DNA of 64,000 nucleotides from Rheinheimera pacifica (GCF_900108485.1 NZ_FNXF01000003.1:345576-409575), one strand, 5' to 3'; counted from the first letter of the stretch, positions 26,610 to 35,711 are shown. A program made the numbers and translations. Notes: generated by a model from the sequence alone, not told the origin.

Positions 26610-26903
26610 TTATCGTAATTTTGCCAGAGGATCCTGCCAGCGGCTCAAAATACGCAATATAAGCAGTGTATCTCCTTTTACCCGGTAATAAATGCAGTGA
26701 GAACGGTGCACGATGCGCCGCACGCCGGTTCTGATATCACTGCAGTCTTTACCTAACAACGGCTGTGTGCACAATAAATCAAACATTTTCAGCAGTTGCT
26801 GATAGTAAATGTATGCTTGATATTCACCGAATTCAGCCAGGGTAAAATCGGCGATAACAGTTAAATCCTCTTTCGACTGCTCCGAAAGCTGTAATGTCAG
26901 CAC
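26610..26903 (-). CDS. parE: ParE-family toxin, second module
   Basis: 97 residues from a GTG that overlaps the antitoxin stop by 7 bp. Same fold as the first module but clearly different in sequence: LQLSEQSKEDLTVIADFTLAEFG, then DIRTGVRRIVHRSHCIYYRVKGDTLLILRIL. The RRxxxxxHxIYYR pattern is the conserved C-terminal strand of ParE. Predicted target is DNA gyrase by family. Enclosed with its antitoxin between two copies of the same terminator hairpin. Confidence 0.88.
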   Translation of the reverse strand: MLTLQLSEQSKEDLTVIADFTLAEFGEYQAYIYYQQLLKMFDLLCTQPLLGKDCSDIRTGVRRIVHRSHCIYYRVKGDTLLILRILSRWQDPLAKLR

Positions 26904-27142
26904 TTACTTTTATGCCGCATCAATGCTGCCTGCCAAATATCCAGCGGGGATGATTCGCTGACACCTGACGCCAAAGCCTGATCCAAGATATCGCCCAGCT
27001 CTGCCTTAGCCTGTTGCCGCATTTGATCCTGCCTGACCAAATGTCGGATATATTCCGAGTCGTTACCAAACTGACCGGACGCCACCTGAGCTTTAACCCA
27101 CTCGTCTTGCTGTGGCGTTAAGGTAATGGTTTTACGTTGCAT
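26897..27142 (-). CDS. parD: ParD-family antitoxin, second module
   Basis: 81 residues with a strong ribosome site (GGAGG six bases upstream). KTITLTPQQDEWVKAQVASGQFGNDSEYIRHLVRQDQMRQ is the ribbon-helix-helix region; the C-terminal half (ASGVSESSPLDIWQAAL) would bind toxin. Immediately upstream is an inverted repeat that is a likely binding site for autoregulation. Confidence 0.88.
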   Translation of the reverse strand: MQRKTITLTPQQDEWVKAQVASGQFGNDSEYIRHLVRQDQMRQQAKAELGDILDQALASGVSESSPLDIWQAALMRHKSKC

Positions 27143-27160
27143 AACATACCTCCACTAACA

Positions 27161-27177
27161 GTATGAATTTATCATAC
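27161..27177. promoter_or_regulatory. Likely ParD operator
   Basis: GTATGA and TCATAC form a 6-bp inverted repeat separated by five bases, 19 bp upstream of the second ParD start. ParD proteins repress their own promoters by binding such repeats. Role is inferred from position. Confidence 0.5.
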
Positions 27178-27182
27178 GTTCT

Positions 27183-27224
27183 GTTGCCGGATCCGGCAAC
27201 AAAAAAGGCGCCGCGGCGCCTTTT
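27183..27224. terminator. Double hairpin upstream of second ParD, downstream of ivdG
   Basis: A perfect 18-bp palindrome GTTGCCGGATCCGGCAAC (27183-27200) is followed at once by a second hairpin whose 22-bp core is identical to the terminator at 26561-26582. On the minus strand it ends the ivd transcript; T-runs are on both sides. Confidence 0.75.
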
Positions 27225-27245
27225 TCCATAGCAATAGCCAGCAGC

Positions 27246-28004
27246 TTACATGCTGATACCGCCGTCGATTTCTACCACCCGGCCGGTGAAAAAATCGTTT
27301 TCAAAAATGTACTTAGCGGTATGGGCAATTTCAGTGGCTTCGCCTAAGCGCCCTACCGGCTTCATCTTCTCTAAACGGTCACGCGCTTCGGGTTTCATCG
27401 CATCGGTCATCGCGGTGCGGATAACGCCCGGCGCAATAGCCCCTACGCGAATACCAAAACGGCCTAATTCACGCGCCCAGGTTACGGTCATCGCGACCAC
27501 GCCGGCTTTAGAGGCAGCGTAGTTGGTTTGGCCCATATTGCCGCCACGGGCGACGCTGGACATATTAATAATCACGCCCTTGATACCGCGTTTTACCATC
27601 ACCGCCGCAGCTTCGCGGCCACACAGGAATACGCCGGTTAAGTTCACATCTATTACCGACTGAAACTGGGCCAGTGACATCTTGCTTTGCAGCTCGCCGT
27701 CTTTGTATTTCAACAACAAACCGTCACGCAAAATACCGGCGTTGTTAATCAGGCCGTCAATGCCGTTAAAATCGTTGTCGATTTGGGCAAAAGTAGCTTC
27801 TACCTGTTCTTCATTCGCAACATTGGCAATGTAGGTGTGTACTGTAGTTATAGCGCCCAGTTCAGCTTTGGCTGCAGCTAACTGATCGGCATTCATATCA
27901 ATTAATGCCAGTTTGACACCTTCATTCGCACACATGCGGGCCATTTCCAGGCCTAAGCCCTGAGCACCGCCGGTGATAACGATGGTTTTGTTTTGCAGGT
28001 TCAT
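27246..28004 (-). CDS. ivdG: Short-chain dehydrogenase IvdG, 3-hydroxy-2-methylbutyryl-CoA dehydrogenase
   Basis: 252 residues from the ATG with GGAGAGAG upstream (the frame could run 11 codons longer). NAD-binding TGGAQGLGLEMAR, the NNAG motif, catalytic Ser in MSSVARGG and YAASK are all present, as is the C-terminal DGGISM. Gene order from thiolase through mmsA to this gene matches the ivdABCDEFG cluster known from Shewanella, where this position encodes the isoleucine-branch dehydrogenase that makes 2-methylacetoacetyl-CoA. FabG-like or other 3-hydroxyacyl-CoA activity cannot be excluded from sequence. Last gene of the minus-strand arm. Confidence 0.82.
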   Translation of the reverse strand: MNLQNKTIVITGGAQGLGLEMARMCANEGVKLALIDMNADQLAAAKAELGAITTVHTYIANVANEEQVEATFAQIDNDFNGIDGLINNAGILRDGLLLKYKDGELQSKMSLAQFQSVIDVNLTGVFLCGREAAAVMVKRGIKGVIINMSSVARGGNMGQTNYAASKAGVVAMTVTWARELGRFGIRVGAIAPGVIRTAMTDAMKPEARDRLEKMKPVGRLGEATEIAHTAKYIFENDFFTGRVVEIDGGISM

Positions 28005-28023
28005 TTCTCTCTCCGACATCGCG

Positions 28024-28260
28024 ATTACTGCGTACATTTTTTCTGCGACACGCCATAAACCATCCTTGGGGCTCGATTCCGGCCATCCATGGCCTCCAAC
28101 GGTCGCTGAAAAAAGTACATCCGTACTCGCTTAATACTGTGATATGAGCAAGTGCGTAGAATTTTTCTACCGGGACCGTGTTTTTCAGGGACGAAAAACA
28201 CGAGCCTACAGGGACGTATTTACGGCGTGTCCCGGAGAAAACATTCGGAGTACTTGCGTG
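28024..28260 (+). repeat. Inverted-repeat element family 1, full copy 1
   Basis: A non-coding element fills the ivdG-ivdF gap. Its core (28047-28231) runs from GACACGCCATAAAC to TATTTACGGCGTGTC, imperfect terminal inverted repeats that extend outward by about 25 bp. Inside are a palindromic block (CGATTCCGGCCATCCATGGC) and a 9-bp stem hairpin GTGTTTTTC/GAAAAACAC (28179-28200). Related full copies occur at about 39612-39852 and 43622-43945 and half copies at 31152-31213 and 32594-32656. Confidence 0.8.
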
Positions 28261-28270
28261 TTAATTCAAA

Positions 28271-29161
28271 TTAATTGGCTTTGGCAAACAGTTTAAAAAT
28301 ACTGGAAAAATCCAGTTTGCCATTGCCGGCCCGCTGGTGTGCTACGTACAGGCTGCGCGCCAGTGCGCCCATTGGCGTGCTGCTTTGGCTTTGCAATGCC
28401 GCTTCCAGCGCCAGGCCTAAATCTTTTGCCATCAAATCGACCATAAAGCCGCCCTGATAACCATTTGATGATGGCACATTGGGCATTACGTCCGGGCAGG
28501 GGTTGTACAGCTCTAATGTCCAGTTACGGCCTGAGCTTTTCAGCATAATGTCAGACAGCACTTTCGGGTCCAAACCATTGTCTACGCCCATTTGCAGCGC
28601 TTCTGAAGTGCCGACCATTAAAATACTCAGCAGCATATTGTTGCAGATCTTGGCTACCTGGCCTGCACCCACGGCACCTGCATGAAACAGGTTTTTACCC
28701 ATATTACCAAGCACGGTTTTAGCACGCTCAAAGTGCGCTGCATCGCCGCCAACAATAAAGGTTAAGGTACCGGCTTTAGCACCACCGACACCACCGGAAA
28801 CCGGCGCGTCGATAAAGGCAATACCTTGTGCAGCTAAACCAGCGCCCACTTTGCGGGCGCTGTCAGCATCTATAGTAGAGCAGTCAATTACCAGCGCATC
28901 TTTGCTGATATTGCCGGCAATGCCCCGTTCACCTGAATATAAACCGATAACATGCTTACCGGCCGGCAGCATAGAAATAACAAATTCAGCGCCTGTTACC
29001 GCTTCTGCCGCGGTAGCAGCAACGGCTGCGCCTTCGGCTTTTACCTGCGCCAGCGCCGCTGCCGATAAATCAAAGGCGGTTACTGCATGCCCGGCTTTCA
29101 CCAGATTAATGGCCATAGGGCCACCCATATTGCCTAACCCTATAAATGCAACCTTAGCCAT
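28271..29161 (-). CDS. mmsB: 3-hydroxyisobutyrate dehydrogenase
   Basis: 296 residues. VAFIGLGNMGGPMAINLVKAG binds NAD; DAPVSGGVGGAKAGTLTFIVGG is the substrate motif; the catalytic Lys is in GAGQVAKICNNML and GGFMVDLMAKDLGLAL is the C-terminal family mark. It oxidises 3-hydroxyisobutyrate to methylmalonate semialdehyde in valine degradation (IvdF position). The next step is the mmsA product of the same cluster. It follows ivdE by 12 bp. Confidence 0.93.
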   Translation of the reverse strand: MAKVAFIGLGNMGGPMAINLVKAGHAVTAFDLSAAALAQVKAEGAAVAATAAEAVTGAEFVISMLPAGKHVIGLYSGERGIAGNISKDALVIDCSTIDADSARKVGAGLAAQGIAFIDAPVSGGVGGAKAGTLTFIVGGDAAHFERAKTVLGNMGKNLFHAGAVGAGQVAKICNNMLLSILMVGTSEALQMGVDNGLDPKVLSDIMLKSSGRNWTLELYNPCPDVMPNVPSSNGYQGGFMVDLMAKDLGLALEAALQSQSSTPMGALARSLYVAHQRAGNGKLDFSSIFKLFAKAN

Positions 29162-29173
29162 ATTTGCTCCTAA

Positions 29174-30316
29174 TCAGTTATCCAATTGGCCCAGTTCACG
29201 TAGCGGGTGCTCGCCGGCAGCCCACGGTGAACGGAACAGTTCGTCAATCACGCTTTGCGGCACGTCACTCACCGTTTTGTATTGCCAGTTCGGGGTTAAA
29301 TCTTTATCCATTAATAACGCGCGCACACCTTCGGTAAACTCACCCAGCTTGCCGCACTGCACGCTTAAACCCAGCTCCAGCCGGAAGCTGTCAGCCAGTA
29401 TTTTGCTTTGGCCCAGTTTTAACAGCTCAAATACGATATGTGCCGTAATAGGGCTGCCATAAGCCAGCGACTCTTTGGCTTTTTGCAACCACTTATCTTC
29501 GCCCTGCATGGCATTAATGTTGGCAATAACAGCAGGCAAACTCTCCAGTTTCGCCAGTATTTCAATGGCGCCTTGATGTGGCCGGATATTGCTCAGCGGC
29601 ATTTGGGTGCGGCACTGATCTTCTTCAGCACGCAGTACATCGCTGAGCTTTTGATGATTTAACGCGACAGTATCGCCCCACTTTACTGTTAGCAGCTTTT
29701 CCAGTAGCGCAGCTTTGCGTTCATGTAGTAAGAAGTTATCGGCCAGGCCGATAAATTTGGCGTCGGCAGCGTTAATAGAAGCTCCGGTTAAACCTAAAAA
29801 CAGGCCACAACCGGCGGGCATACGGTTTAAAAACCAGCTGGCGCCAACATCCGGATACAAACCTATCGCCATTTCCGGCATCGCAATACGGCTGGTAACT
29901 GTAACCACGCGATGTGAAGCGCCGGCCATCAAGCCTAAACCGCCGCCCATCACTATGCCATTGCCCCAGACCAGTACCGGTTTGCCAAAGGTGTGAATTA
30001 AATAATCCAGCGTATATTCTTTGGTGAAAAACTCTTCCACGTACGGCGCATAAGTACCCGGCTCTGCCAGCATGGCTTTATATAAATCGCGGATATCGCC
30101 ACCGGCGCAAAAGGCCTTATCGCCTGCGCCCTGCAGCAATACCATACTAATGCTGCTGTCCGCCTGCCAGGCCTGAAGCTTAGGCAATAACGACTCCACC
30201 ATCGGCAAACTAAGCGCATTCAGTGACTTTTCTGAATTCAGCGTCGCCACACCAATCTTTTTGCCATTTTGTGCTGCAAGCTCCTGATACAGCACTACGT
30301 CATTTACACCGCTCAT
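29174..30316 (-). CDS. ivdE: 3-hydroxyisobutyryl-CoA hydrolase
   Basis: 380 residues, a crotonase-fold enzyme longer than plain hydratases, as expected for 3-hydroxyisobutyryl-CoA hydrolases. VLLQGAGDKAFCAGGDIRDLY and the oxyanion-hole region MGGGLGLMAGASHRVVT are followed by MPEMAIGLYPDVGASWFLNRM. The C-terminal extension has LELGLSVQCGKLGEFTEGVRALLMDKDLTPNW, typical of the family. It releases CoA from 3-hydroxyisobutyryl-CoA in valine degradation, avoiding build-up of methacrylyl-CoA. Its start overlaps the stop of ivdD by one base. Confidence 0.92.
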   Translation of the reverse strand: MSGVNDVVLYQELAAQNGKKIGVATLNSEKSLNALSLPMVESLLPKLQAWQADSSISMVLLQGAGDKAFCAGGDIRDLYKAMLAEPGTYAPYVEEFFTKEYTLDYLIHTFGKPVLVWGNGIVMGGGLGLMAGASHRVVTVTSRIAMPEMAIGLYPDVGASWFLNRMPAGCGLFLGLTGASINAADAKFIGLADNFLLHERKAALLEKLLTVKWGDTVALNHQKLSDVLRAEEDQCRTQMPLSNIRPHQGAIEILAKLESLPAVIANINAMQGEDKWLQKAKESLAYGSPITAHIVFELLKLGQSKILADSFRLELGLSVQCGKLGEFTEGVRALLMDKDLTPNWQYKTVSDVPQSVIDELFRSPWAAGEHPLRELGQLDN

Positions 30317-31089
30317 TAGCCATTCACCCAGTTGGCTTTGCGTTTGTCTAAAAACGCCTGCACCCCTTCAACCTGATCTTTAGTGTCGAACAGGCCAACG
30401 AACAACTCGCGCTCTAAAGGCAGGGCGCTTTGCATAGTGCCGCTGCGGCCTTGCTGAATAAGCTTTTTACAGGCTGTGACTGAAGACGGGCTTTGCTCGG
30501 CCACCTTATCAGCAAGTGCCAGTGCACTTTCCAGTACCATACCGGTTGCCACCACTTCTTCCACTAAGCCAATTTGCAGCGCTTTTTCTGCACCTAAACG
30601 CTCGCCGCATAAGATCATGCGTTTAGCCCAGCCCTCGCCTACCAGCCACGCCAGGTTTTGCGTACCACCGGCACAAGGCAGTAAGCCGACCTTGGCTTCC
30701 GGCAGCGCCATTTGCGCTTGTTGCTCGGCAATGCGGATATCACAAGCCAGTGCCACTTCTAAGCCGCCGCCCATGGCATAGCCGTTAATGGCCGCAATAG
30801 ACACACCGCTAAAGGCGCTTAAGGTTTCAAAGGCTTCGCCGAAAATGCGCGCCATATCGCTGGCAATGGCTTTATCGCCATCAGCAAACAGCTTTAAATC
30901 AGCGCCGGCAGAGAAAAATTTATCGCCCTCACCAGTGATCACCAGGGCATAGATATTTTTATCCTGATCCAGGCTTTTTACCGCGTCGCGCAGCTGGGTT
31001 AAGGTGTCACGGGTCCAGGTGTTGGCCGGCGGGTTAGACATAGTGATAAGCGCCGTGTGACCACGCTTTTCCAGTTTTAATTGAGCCAT
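30316..31089 (-). CDS. ivdD: Enoyl-CoA hydratase of the ivd cluster
   Basis: 257 residues, crotonase fold. ALVITGEGDKFFSAGADLKLF and GYAMGGGLEVALACDIRIAEQQA form the CoA pocket and oxyanion hole; the catalytic Glu region is LPEAKVGLLPCAGGTQNLAWLVG. It hydrates methacrylyl-CoA (valine) and probably tiglyl-CoA (isoleucine). The gap upstream of it carries a half copy of element family 1, so a separate ribosome entry and possible RNA structure precede it. Confidence 0.9.
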   Translation of the reverse strand: MAQLKLEKRGHTALITMSNPPANTWTRDTLTQLRDAVKSLDQDKNIYALVITGEGDKFFSAGADLKLFADGDKAIASDMARIFGEAFETLSAFSGVSIAAINGYAMGGGLEVALACDIRIAEQQAQMALPEAKVGLLPCAGGTQNLAWLVGEGWAKRMILCGERLGAEKALQIGLVEEVVATGMVLESALALADKVAEQSPSSVTACKKLIQQGRSGTMQSALPLERELFVGLFDTKDQVEGVQAFLDKRKANWVNG

Positions 31090-31151
31090 TGTTGTCTCCT
31101 TTTATTGCCTGAATGCACTCAGGCAAGAAGGAGGATTAGCCTTGTTCTAAA

Positions 31152-31213
31152 GCGACCGTTGGAGGCCATGGATGGCCGGAATCGAGCCCCATGGACGGTT
31201 TACGGCGTGTCGC
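31152..31213 (+). repeat. Inverted-repeat element family 1, half copy
   Basis: About 62 bp from GCGACCGTTGGAGGCCATGG to GGTTTACGGCGTGTCGC in the ivdC-ivdD gap. It matches the A half of the full elements; its own ends (GCGAC/GTCGC) are inverted, so it can fold by itself. Nearly the same 62 bp recur at 32594-32656 and 39768-39829. Confidence 0.8.
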
Positions 31214-31265
31214 TGTGGACAAGGCGGTTCCTCCTGATGATTTTGCTCATCGTTACAAAAAGTGG

Positions 31266-32423
31266 TTACAGAATATCGCCTGCGGCTTCATCCAGTAAAC
31301 GCCGGCCGATTATCAGCCGCATAATTTCATTGGTGCCTTCCAAAATCTGGTGCACGCGCACGTCACGGAAATGCCGCTCCAGCGGGTATTCTTTAATGTA
31401 GCCATAGCCGCCATGCAGCTGCAGTGCCTGATCACAGACCTGGAAACCCACATCGGTAGCAAACCGCTTGGCCATAGCGCAATAGGCGGTGGCTTCACCA
31501 TCTTTTTGGTCCAGCTTAAACGCCGCTAAACGCACTAACTGCCGTGCAGCAACTAACTCGGTGGCCATATCAGCCAGTTTAAACTGCAGTGCCTGAAATG
31601 CCGCCAGTGGCTTACCAAATTGCTGCCGCTCTAACATATAATTACGTGCGGTGTTCAATGCCTGCTGCGCGGTACCGATAGAGCAGGTAGCGATATTAAT
31701 CCGGCCGCCGTCCAGGCCTTTCATGGCAAAACCAAAGCCTTCACCTTCTTTGCCCAGCAGGTAATGCGCCGGTATGCGCACATCTTCAAAAGTAATTAAG
31801 CGGGTTGGCTGGGCGTTCCAGCCCATTTTTTCTTCGGCTTTGCCGTAAATAACACCTTTGGCATCGGCCGGCACGATAAAGGCCGAAATGCCTTTCGGCC
31901 CGACTTCACCGGTACGCGCCATTACCACTAATACTTCGGTTTCACCGGCACCGGAGATAAACATCTTAGAGCCGTTTAATACGTATTCGTTGCCATCTTT
32001 TTTCGCACTGGTGCGCAGGCTTGCCGCGTCAGAGCCTGAGCCTGGTTCTGTTAAGCAGTAAGACGCCAGTTTCTGGCCGGTTACCAGATGCTCCATCCAT
32101 TCTGCCTTGGCATCGCTGGTGCCCCAGTTGGCGATCATCCAGGTGGCCATATTGTGAATGGTCAGCATGGCAGTGGTGGCGGTACAGCCCATCGATAGCT
32201 GTTCGAAAATAATGGAGGAATCTAAGCGCGATAGCCCCATGCCGCCGTCGTCTTCCGGGGTGTACAGCGAGCAAAAGCCCAGCTCACCGGCTTTTTGGAT
32301 CACGTCTTTAGGGAAGTGATGCTCACGATCCCATTGCGCTGCGTGTGGCGCCAGTTCTTGTTCAGCAAATTGTTTGGCTACATCGACAAAAGCTTGTTGG
32401 TCTTCTGTTAAATTGAAATTCAT
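31266..32423 (-). CDS. ivdC: Isobutyryl-CoA/2-methylacyl-CoA dehydrogenase
   Basis: 385 residues, the standard acyl-CoA dehydrogenase length. CLTEPGSGSDAASLRT and MFISGAG contact FAD; QLHGGYGYIKEYPLERHFRDVRVHQILEGTNEIMR contains the catalytic Glu (EGTNE) at the C-terminal position used by short/medium-chain enzymes. This oxidises isobutyryl-CoA to methacrylyl-CoA and probably 2-methylbutyryl-CoA as well. Electron transfer to ETF is expected. Place in the ivd cluster makes the assignment good. It lies between repeat-containing gaps on both sides. Confidence 0.9.
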   Translation of the reverse strand: MNFNLTEDQQAFVDVAKQFAEQELAPHAAQWDREHHFPKDVIQKAGELGFCSLYTPEDDGGMGLSRLDSSIIFEQLSMGCTATTAMLTIHNMATWMIANWGTSDAKAEWMEHLVTGQKLASYCLTEPGSGSDAASLRTSAKKDGNEYVLNGSKMFISGAGETEVLVVMARTGEVGPKGISAFIVPADAKGVIYGKAEEKMGWNAQPTRLITFEDVRIPAHYLLGKEGEGFGFAMKGLDGGRINIATCSIGTAQQALNTARNYMLERQQFGKPLAAFQALQFKLADMATELVAARQLVRLAAFKLDQKDGEATAYCAMAKRFATDVGFQVCDQALQLHGGYGYIKEYPLERHFRDVRVHQILEGTNEIMRLIIGRRLLDEAAGDIL

Positions 32424-32443
32424 AGTTGGTCCTGCTTATCCAA

Positions 32444-32543
32444 TCGGCTTCGTCGCTTCCGTACATTTAACACGCTCGCCCGTTCGCCGCTCCCCGGCTC
32501 ACTTTTGATCACTCGCTAAGTTAAATCTACTCCGCACTTCGCC
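32444..32543 (+). repeat. Inverted-repeat element family 2, half copy (C half)
   Basis: About 100 bp from GGCTTCGTCGCTTCC to AATCTACTCCGCACTTCGCC, very like the C half of the full element at 34311-34508 (shared blocks CTCGCCCGTTCGCCGCTCCC and CTCGCTAAGTTAAATCT). Lies in the mmsA-ivdC gap, next to a half copy of family 1. Confidence 0.78.
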
Positions 32544-32593
32544 TTGTTAACCGTTTTGAACCTGCATCTGAGAAGGACTGCAGACTTTACTAA

Positions 32594-32656
32594 GCCGACC
32601 GTTGGAGGCCATGGATGGCCGGAATCGAGCCCCATGGATGGTTTATGGCGTGTCAG
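32594..32656 (+). repeat. Inverted-repeat element family 1, half copy
   Basis: About 63 bp, CCGACCGTTGGAGGCCATGG through GGTTTATGGCGTGTC, nearly identical to 31152-31213 and to the A half of the element at 39642-39829. All copies can be read through as a peptide containing GLDSGHPWPPTV in one frame, which is an artefact, not a gene. Confidence 0.8.
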
Positions 32657-32708
32657 CGTGTAAAGTGTGCAGGCCTGAGCCTGACTAAGATCAGGCTCCA
32701 CATTGCTC

Positions 32709-34205
32709 TTAACGTAAGTTAATCGACATATTCGGGCCGGAAACCGGAATATCGTCGTCAAACCAGCGTGCTGTAATAGTTTTCGTCTCGGTATAGAAAC
32801 GTACCGCCTGCTTACCATAAGCATGCTGGTCGCCGTAGAACGAGCCTTTCCAGCCGGTGAAGGAGAAAAACGGCAGTGGCACAGGAATAGGAATGTTAAT
32901 ACCCACCTGACCTACTTCCACCTCATGCTGATACTTACGTGCAGCTGCTCCGCTGGCGGTAAAGATAGAAGTACCGTTACCGTACGGGCTGTCATTCACT
33001 ACTTTTAATGCTTCAGCTAATGAGCCAACTTGCATGGTAGTTAATACCGGACCGAAAATTTCCTGCTTATAAATTTCCATCTCGGTAGTAACGTTACTAA
33101 ACACCGTTGGGCCTACCCAGTTACCGTTCGGGTAACCTTCCACTTTGCAGTCTGAGCCATCCAGCACGCAGGTCGCGCCTTCTTTTTTACCTTGCTCAAT
33201 TAACGATAACACCCGGGCACGCGCCTGCGGGCTGATCTGCGGGCCATAAGCAGCGTTAGGGTCGGTATATACACCCGGGCGTACTTTGCCAATGGCAGAG
33301 GCCACTTCGGGGATCCAATCTGCTGCTGCGCCAACAAATACCGCTACAGAGATGGCCATACAACGCTGACCGGCAGCGCCTACGGAAGCACCAACCAAGG
33401 CATTAACCACCTGCTGCTTATTGGCATCCGGCATAATCACCATATGGTTTTTCGCACCGGCAAAAGCCTGTACGCGTTTTAAGTTGTCGGTACCGGTTTT
33501 GTAGATGTACTGACCAACATTAACCGAGCCAACAAACGAAATCGCTTTAATATCCGGGTGGTGCAGGATCGCATCAACCTGCTCTTTCGCGCCGTGCACT
33601 ACCTGCAGCACGCCTTTGGGTGCACCGGCCTGTACAAACAGCTCGGCAATTTTATTTACCGTCATCGGATCTTGCTCAGACGGTTTTAAGATAAAGGTAT
33701 TGCCGCAGGCAATGGCCATCGGGAACATCCACAGTGGGATCATCGCCGGGAAGTTAAACGGCGTAATACCGGCGCAGACACCCAGCGGCTGAATATAGCT
33801 GTAGGTGTCGATGCTGCGCGCGACGTTTTCTACCGTTTCGCCCATCATCAACGATGGAATGTTAGCGGCTTGCTCAACCACTTCGATACCACGCCAGACA
33901 TCCCCTTTGGCGTCTTCTACCGTTTTACCCAGTTCGCGGCAGATAATGTCGGCAATTTCGCCCTGATGCTCTTTTAACAAGTGAGCAAAGCGCATCATTA
34001 AACGGGCGCGCTCTGATACCGGTACTTCTTTCCACGTTAAAAAGGCCGCTTTGGCCGACTCGATCGCCTGCTCCATTTCGCCAGCTGTGGCACATGCCAC
34101 CTGAGCAATCACGTCTTGTGTTGCCGGGTTGGTAACGGGGATCAGTTTGTCACCGGTAGGGGTGACGAACTCGCCGTCGATAAAATGCTTAACCTGTTGT
34201 GTCAT
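32709..34205 (-). CDS. mmsA: Methylmalonate-semialdehyde dehydrogenase (CoA-acylating)
   Basis: 498 residues from the ATG with GGGAGAAG upstream; the open frame runs 40 codons further back without support. Aldehyde dehydrogenase fold with VKHFIDGEF at the start, [32 protein letters not shown] and the catalytic Cys282 in [11 protein letters not shown], the sequence typical of MMSDH. It converts methylmalonate semialdehyde to propionyl-CoA with NAD and CoA, the end of the valine branch. A family 2 element fills the gap between ivdA and this gene. Confidence 0.94.
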   Translation of the reverse strand: MTQQVKHFIDGEFVTPTGDKLIPVTNPATQDVIAQVACATAGEMEQAIESAKAAFLTWKEVPVSERARLMMRFAHLLKEHQGEIADIICRELGKTVEDAKGDVWRGIEVVEQAANIPSLMMGETVENVARSIDTYSYIQPLGVCAGITPFNFPAMIPLWMFPMAIACGNTFILKPSEQDPMTVNKIAELFVQAGAPKGVLQVVHGAKEQVDAILHHPDIKAISFVGSVNVGQYIYKTGTDNLKRVQAFAGAKNHMVIMPDANKQQVVNALVGASVGAAGQRCMAISVAVFVGAAADWIPEVASAIGKVRPGVYTDPNAAYGPQISPQARARVLSLIEQGKKEGATCVLDGSDCKVEGYPNGNWVGPTVFSNVTTEMEIYKQEIFGPVLTTMQVGSLAEALKVVNDSPYGNGTSIFTASGAAARKYQHEVEVGQVGINIPIPVPLPFFSFTGWKGSFYGDQHAYGKQAVRFYTETKTITARWFDDDIPVSGPNMSINLR

Positions 34206-34310
34206 GTTGCTTCTCCCGATTGTTTGGGTATGCCGCCAGCTTGTTGTATATCTAATTATCAATCTATGCTGGCGAGCTTCTAATATGTTTAGCCGGACTA
34301 TCCAGCCAAA

Positions 34311-34508
34311 GCGGAACCGGAACAACTAAGCAGACGATCAAAAGCGAGGATGGGAGATCCGAGCGGGTCTGCGTGTTGTTACGGTGGAAGCGTCGGCTTG
34401 CACCTTTCTCCGGTTCACGGCTTCGTTGCTTTCGCACATTTAACACACTCGCCCGTTCGCCGCTCCCCGGCTCACTCTTGATCGCTCGCTAAGTTAAATC
34501 TGCTCCGC
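34311..34508 (+). repeat. Inverted-repeat element family 2, full copy X
   Basis: A 198-bp non-coding element in the ivdA-mmsA gap. Its ends are imperfect inverted repeats of about 38 bp: GCGGAACCGGAACAACTAAG with CAGACGATCAAAAGCGAG on the left, against GCGGAGCAGATTTAACTTAG with CGAGCGATCAAGAGTGAG (complement of the right end). Inside is a GTTACGGTGGAAGC block. The inverted full copy is at 37750-37954; half copies at 32444-32543 and 37629-37709. Confidence 0.82.
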
Positions 34509-34529
34509 ACTCCGCCTTTATCGTGTTAC

Positions 34530-35711
34530 TTATAAAACTTCCACTGCCAGTGCTACGGCTTCGCCGCCACCGATACACAGTGAGGCCACGCCTTTGCTTA
34601 AACCGCGGTTACGCAGCGCATGAATAAGGGTAACCAGAATACGCGCGCCTGAAGCACCGATAGGATGGCCCAGCGCACAGGCGCCGCCGTTTACGTTTAC
34701 TTTGCTCTCATCCAGCCCCAACTCATTAATCGCCAGCATGGTTACCATGGCAAAGGCTTCATTAATTTCCCACAGATCTACCTGTTGTTTATCCCAGCCG
34801 GCTTTTTGCAGTACTTTTTGCATAGCGCCAACCGGGGCCACGGTAAACAGCGCCGGTTCCATTGAGTTGGTGGCATGTGCTACCACGCGTGCTAATGGCT
34901 TAGCGCCTTGTGCTTTAGCATCAGATTCACGCATTAATACCAGAGCCGCAGCGCCGTCAGAAATAGAACTGGAGTTAGCGGCTGTAATAGTGCCGTCTTT
35001 GGCAAAGGCCGGACGCAGAGAAGGAATTTTGTCAATTTTGGCATTGCCCGGTTGCTCGTCTACCGCAAAGGTCATTTCACCTTTACGGGTCTGGAAAGTG
35101 ACCGGGGTAATTTCGTTTGCAAAAGCACCGCTGGCAATCGCCTGCTGCGCACGGGTGGTAGATTGCACCGCGAAGGCGTCCATCTGCTCGCGGGTGATGC
35201 CTCTCTCATCAGCAGTGCCCTGGGCAAAACAGCCCATGGCTTTACCGTCGTAGGCATTTTCCAGGCCATCTAACATCATATGATCTTTAATTTCGCCGTG
35301 GCCCATGCGGTAGCCGCTACGGGCTTTTGGCAGCAGGTAAGGTGCGTTGCTCATCGATTCCATACCACCGGCTACCACTACATCAGCGCTACCGGCCTTT
35401 AACAGGTCGCTGGCCAGCATTACCGCTTTTAAGCCCGAGCCACATACTTTATTAATGGTAGTGGCACCGGCACTTAGCGGTAAGCCGGCTTTTAAGGTGG
35501 CCTGGCGTGCCGGTGCCTGGCCTAAACCGGCCGGCAGCACGTTGCCCATAATCACTTCACTGACCTTATCACCTTTGATACCGGCCTGCTCTAACGCAGC
35601 TTTAATCGCCGTGGCACCCAGCACAGTCGCATCAACGTCGGTTAAGCCGCCCATAAAGCCGCCCATAGCGGTGCGTGTAGCAGCAACGATTACAATATTG
35701 TCGGTAGCCAT
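34530..35711 (-). CDS. ivdA: Acetyl-CoA C-acyltransferase (thiolase) IvdA
   Basis: 393 residues. Catalytic Cys90 (NKVCGSGLKAV), NEAFAMVT, the His motif GGACALGHPIGASG and the second Cys in SLCIGGGEAVAL are all present. It cleaves 2-methylacetoacetyl-CoA to acetyl-CoA and propionyl-CoA (isoleucine) and can split acetoacetyl-CoA made by LiuFG. First gene of the minus-strand arm, with AGGAG nine bases before ATG, transcribed from the control region shared with liuR. Confidence 0.92.
   Translation of the reverse strand: MATDNIVIVAATRTAMGGFMGGLTDVDATVLGATAIKAALEQAGIKGDKVSEVIMGNVLPAGLGQAPARQATLKAGLPLSAGATTINKVCGSGLKAVMLASDLLKAGSADVVVAGGMESMSNAPYLLPKARSGYRMGHGEIKDHMMLDGLENAYDGKAMGCFAQGTADERGITREQMDAFAVQSTTRAQQAIASGAFANEITPVTFQTRKGEMTFAVDEQPGNAKIDKIPSLRPAFAKDGTITAANSSSISDGAAALVLMRESDAKAQGAKPLARVVAHATNSMEPALFTVAPVGAMQKVLQKAGWDKQQVDLWEINEAFAMVTMLAINELGLDESKVNVNGGACALGHPIGASGARILVTLIHALRNRGLSKGVASLCIGGGEAVALAVEVL

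Noticed and set aside
28024..28260. Element family 1 considered as a pair of ordinary terminators
   Set aside because: Hairpins lack T-runs, the element has paired ends, and three whole copies share sequence well outside any hairpin.
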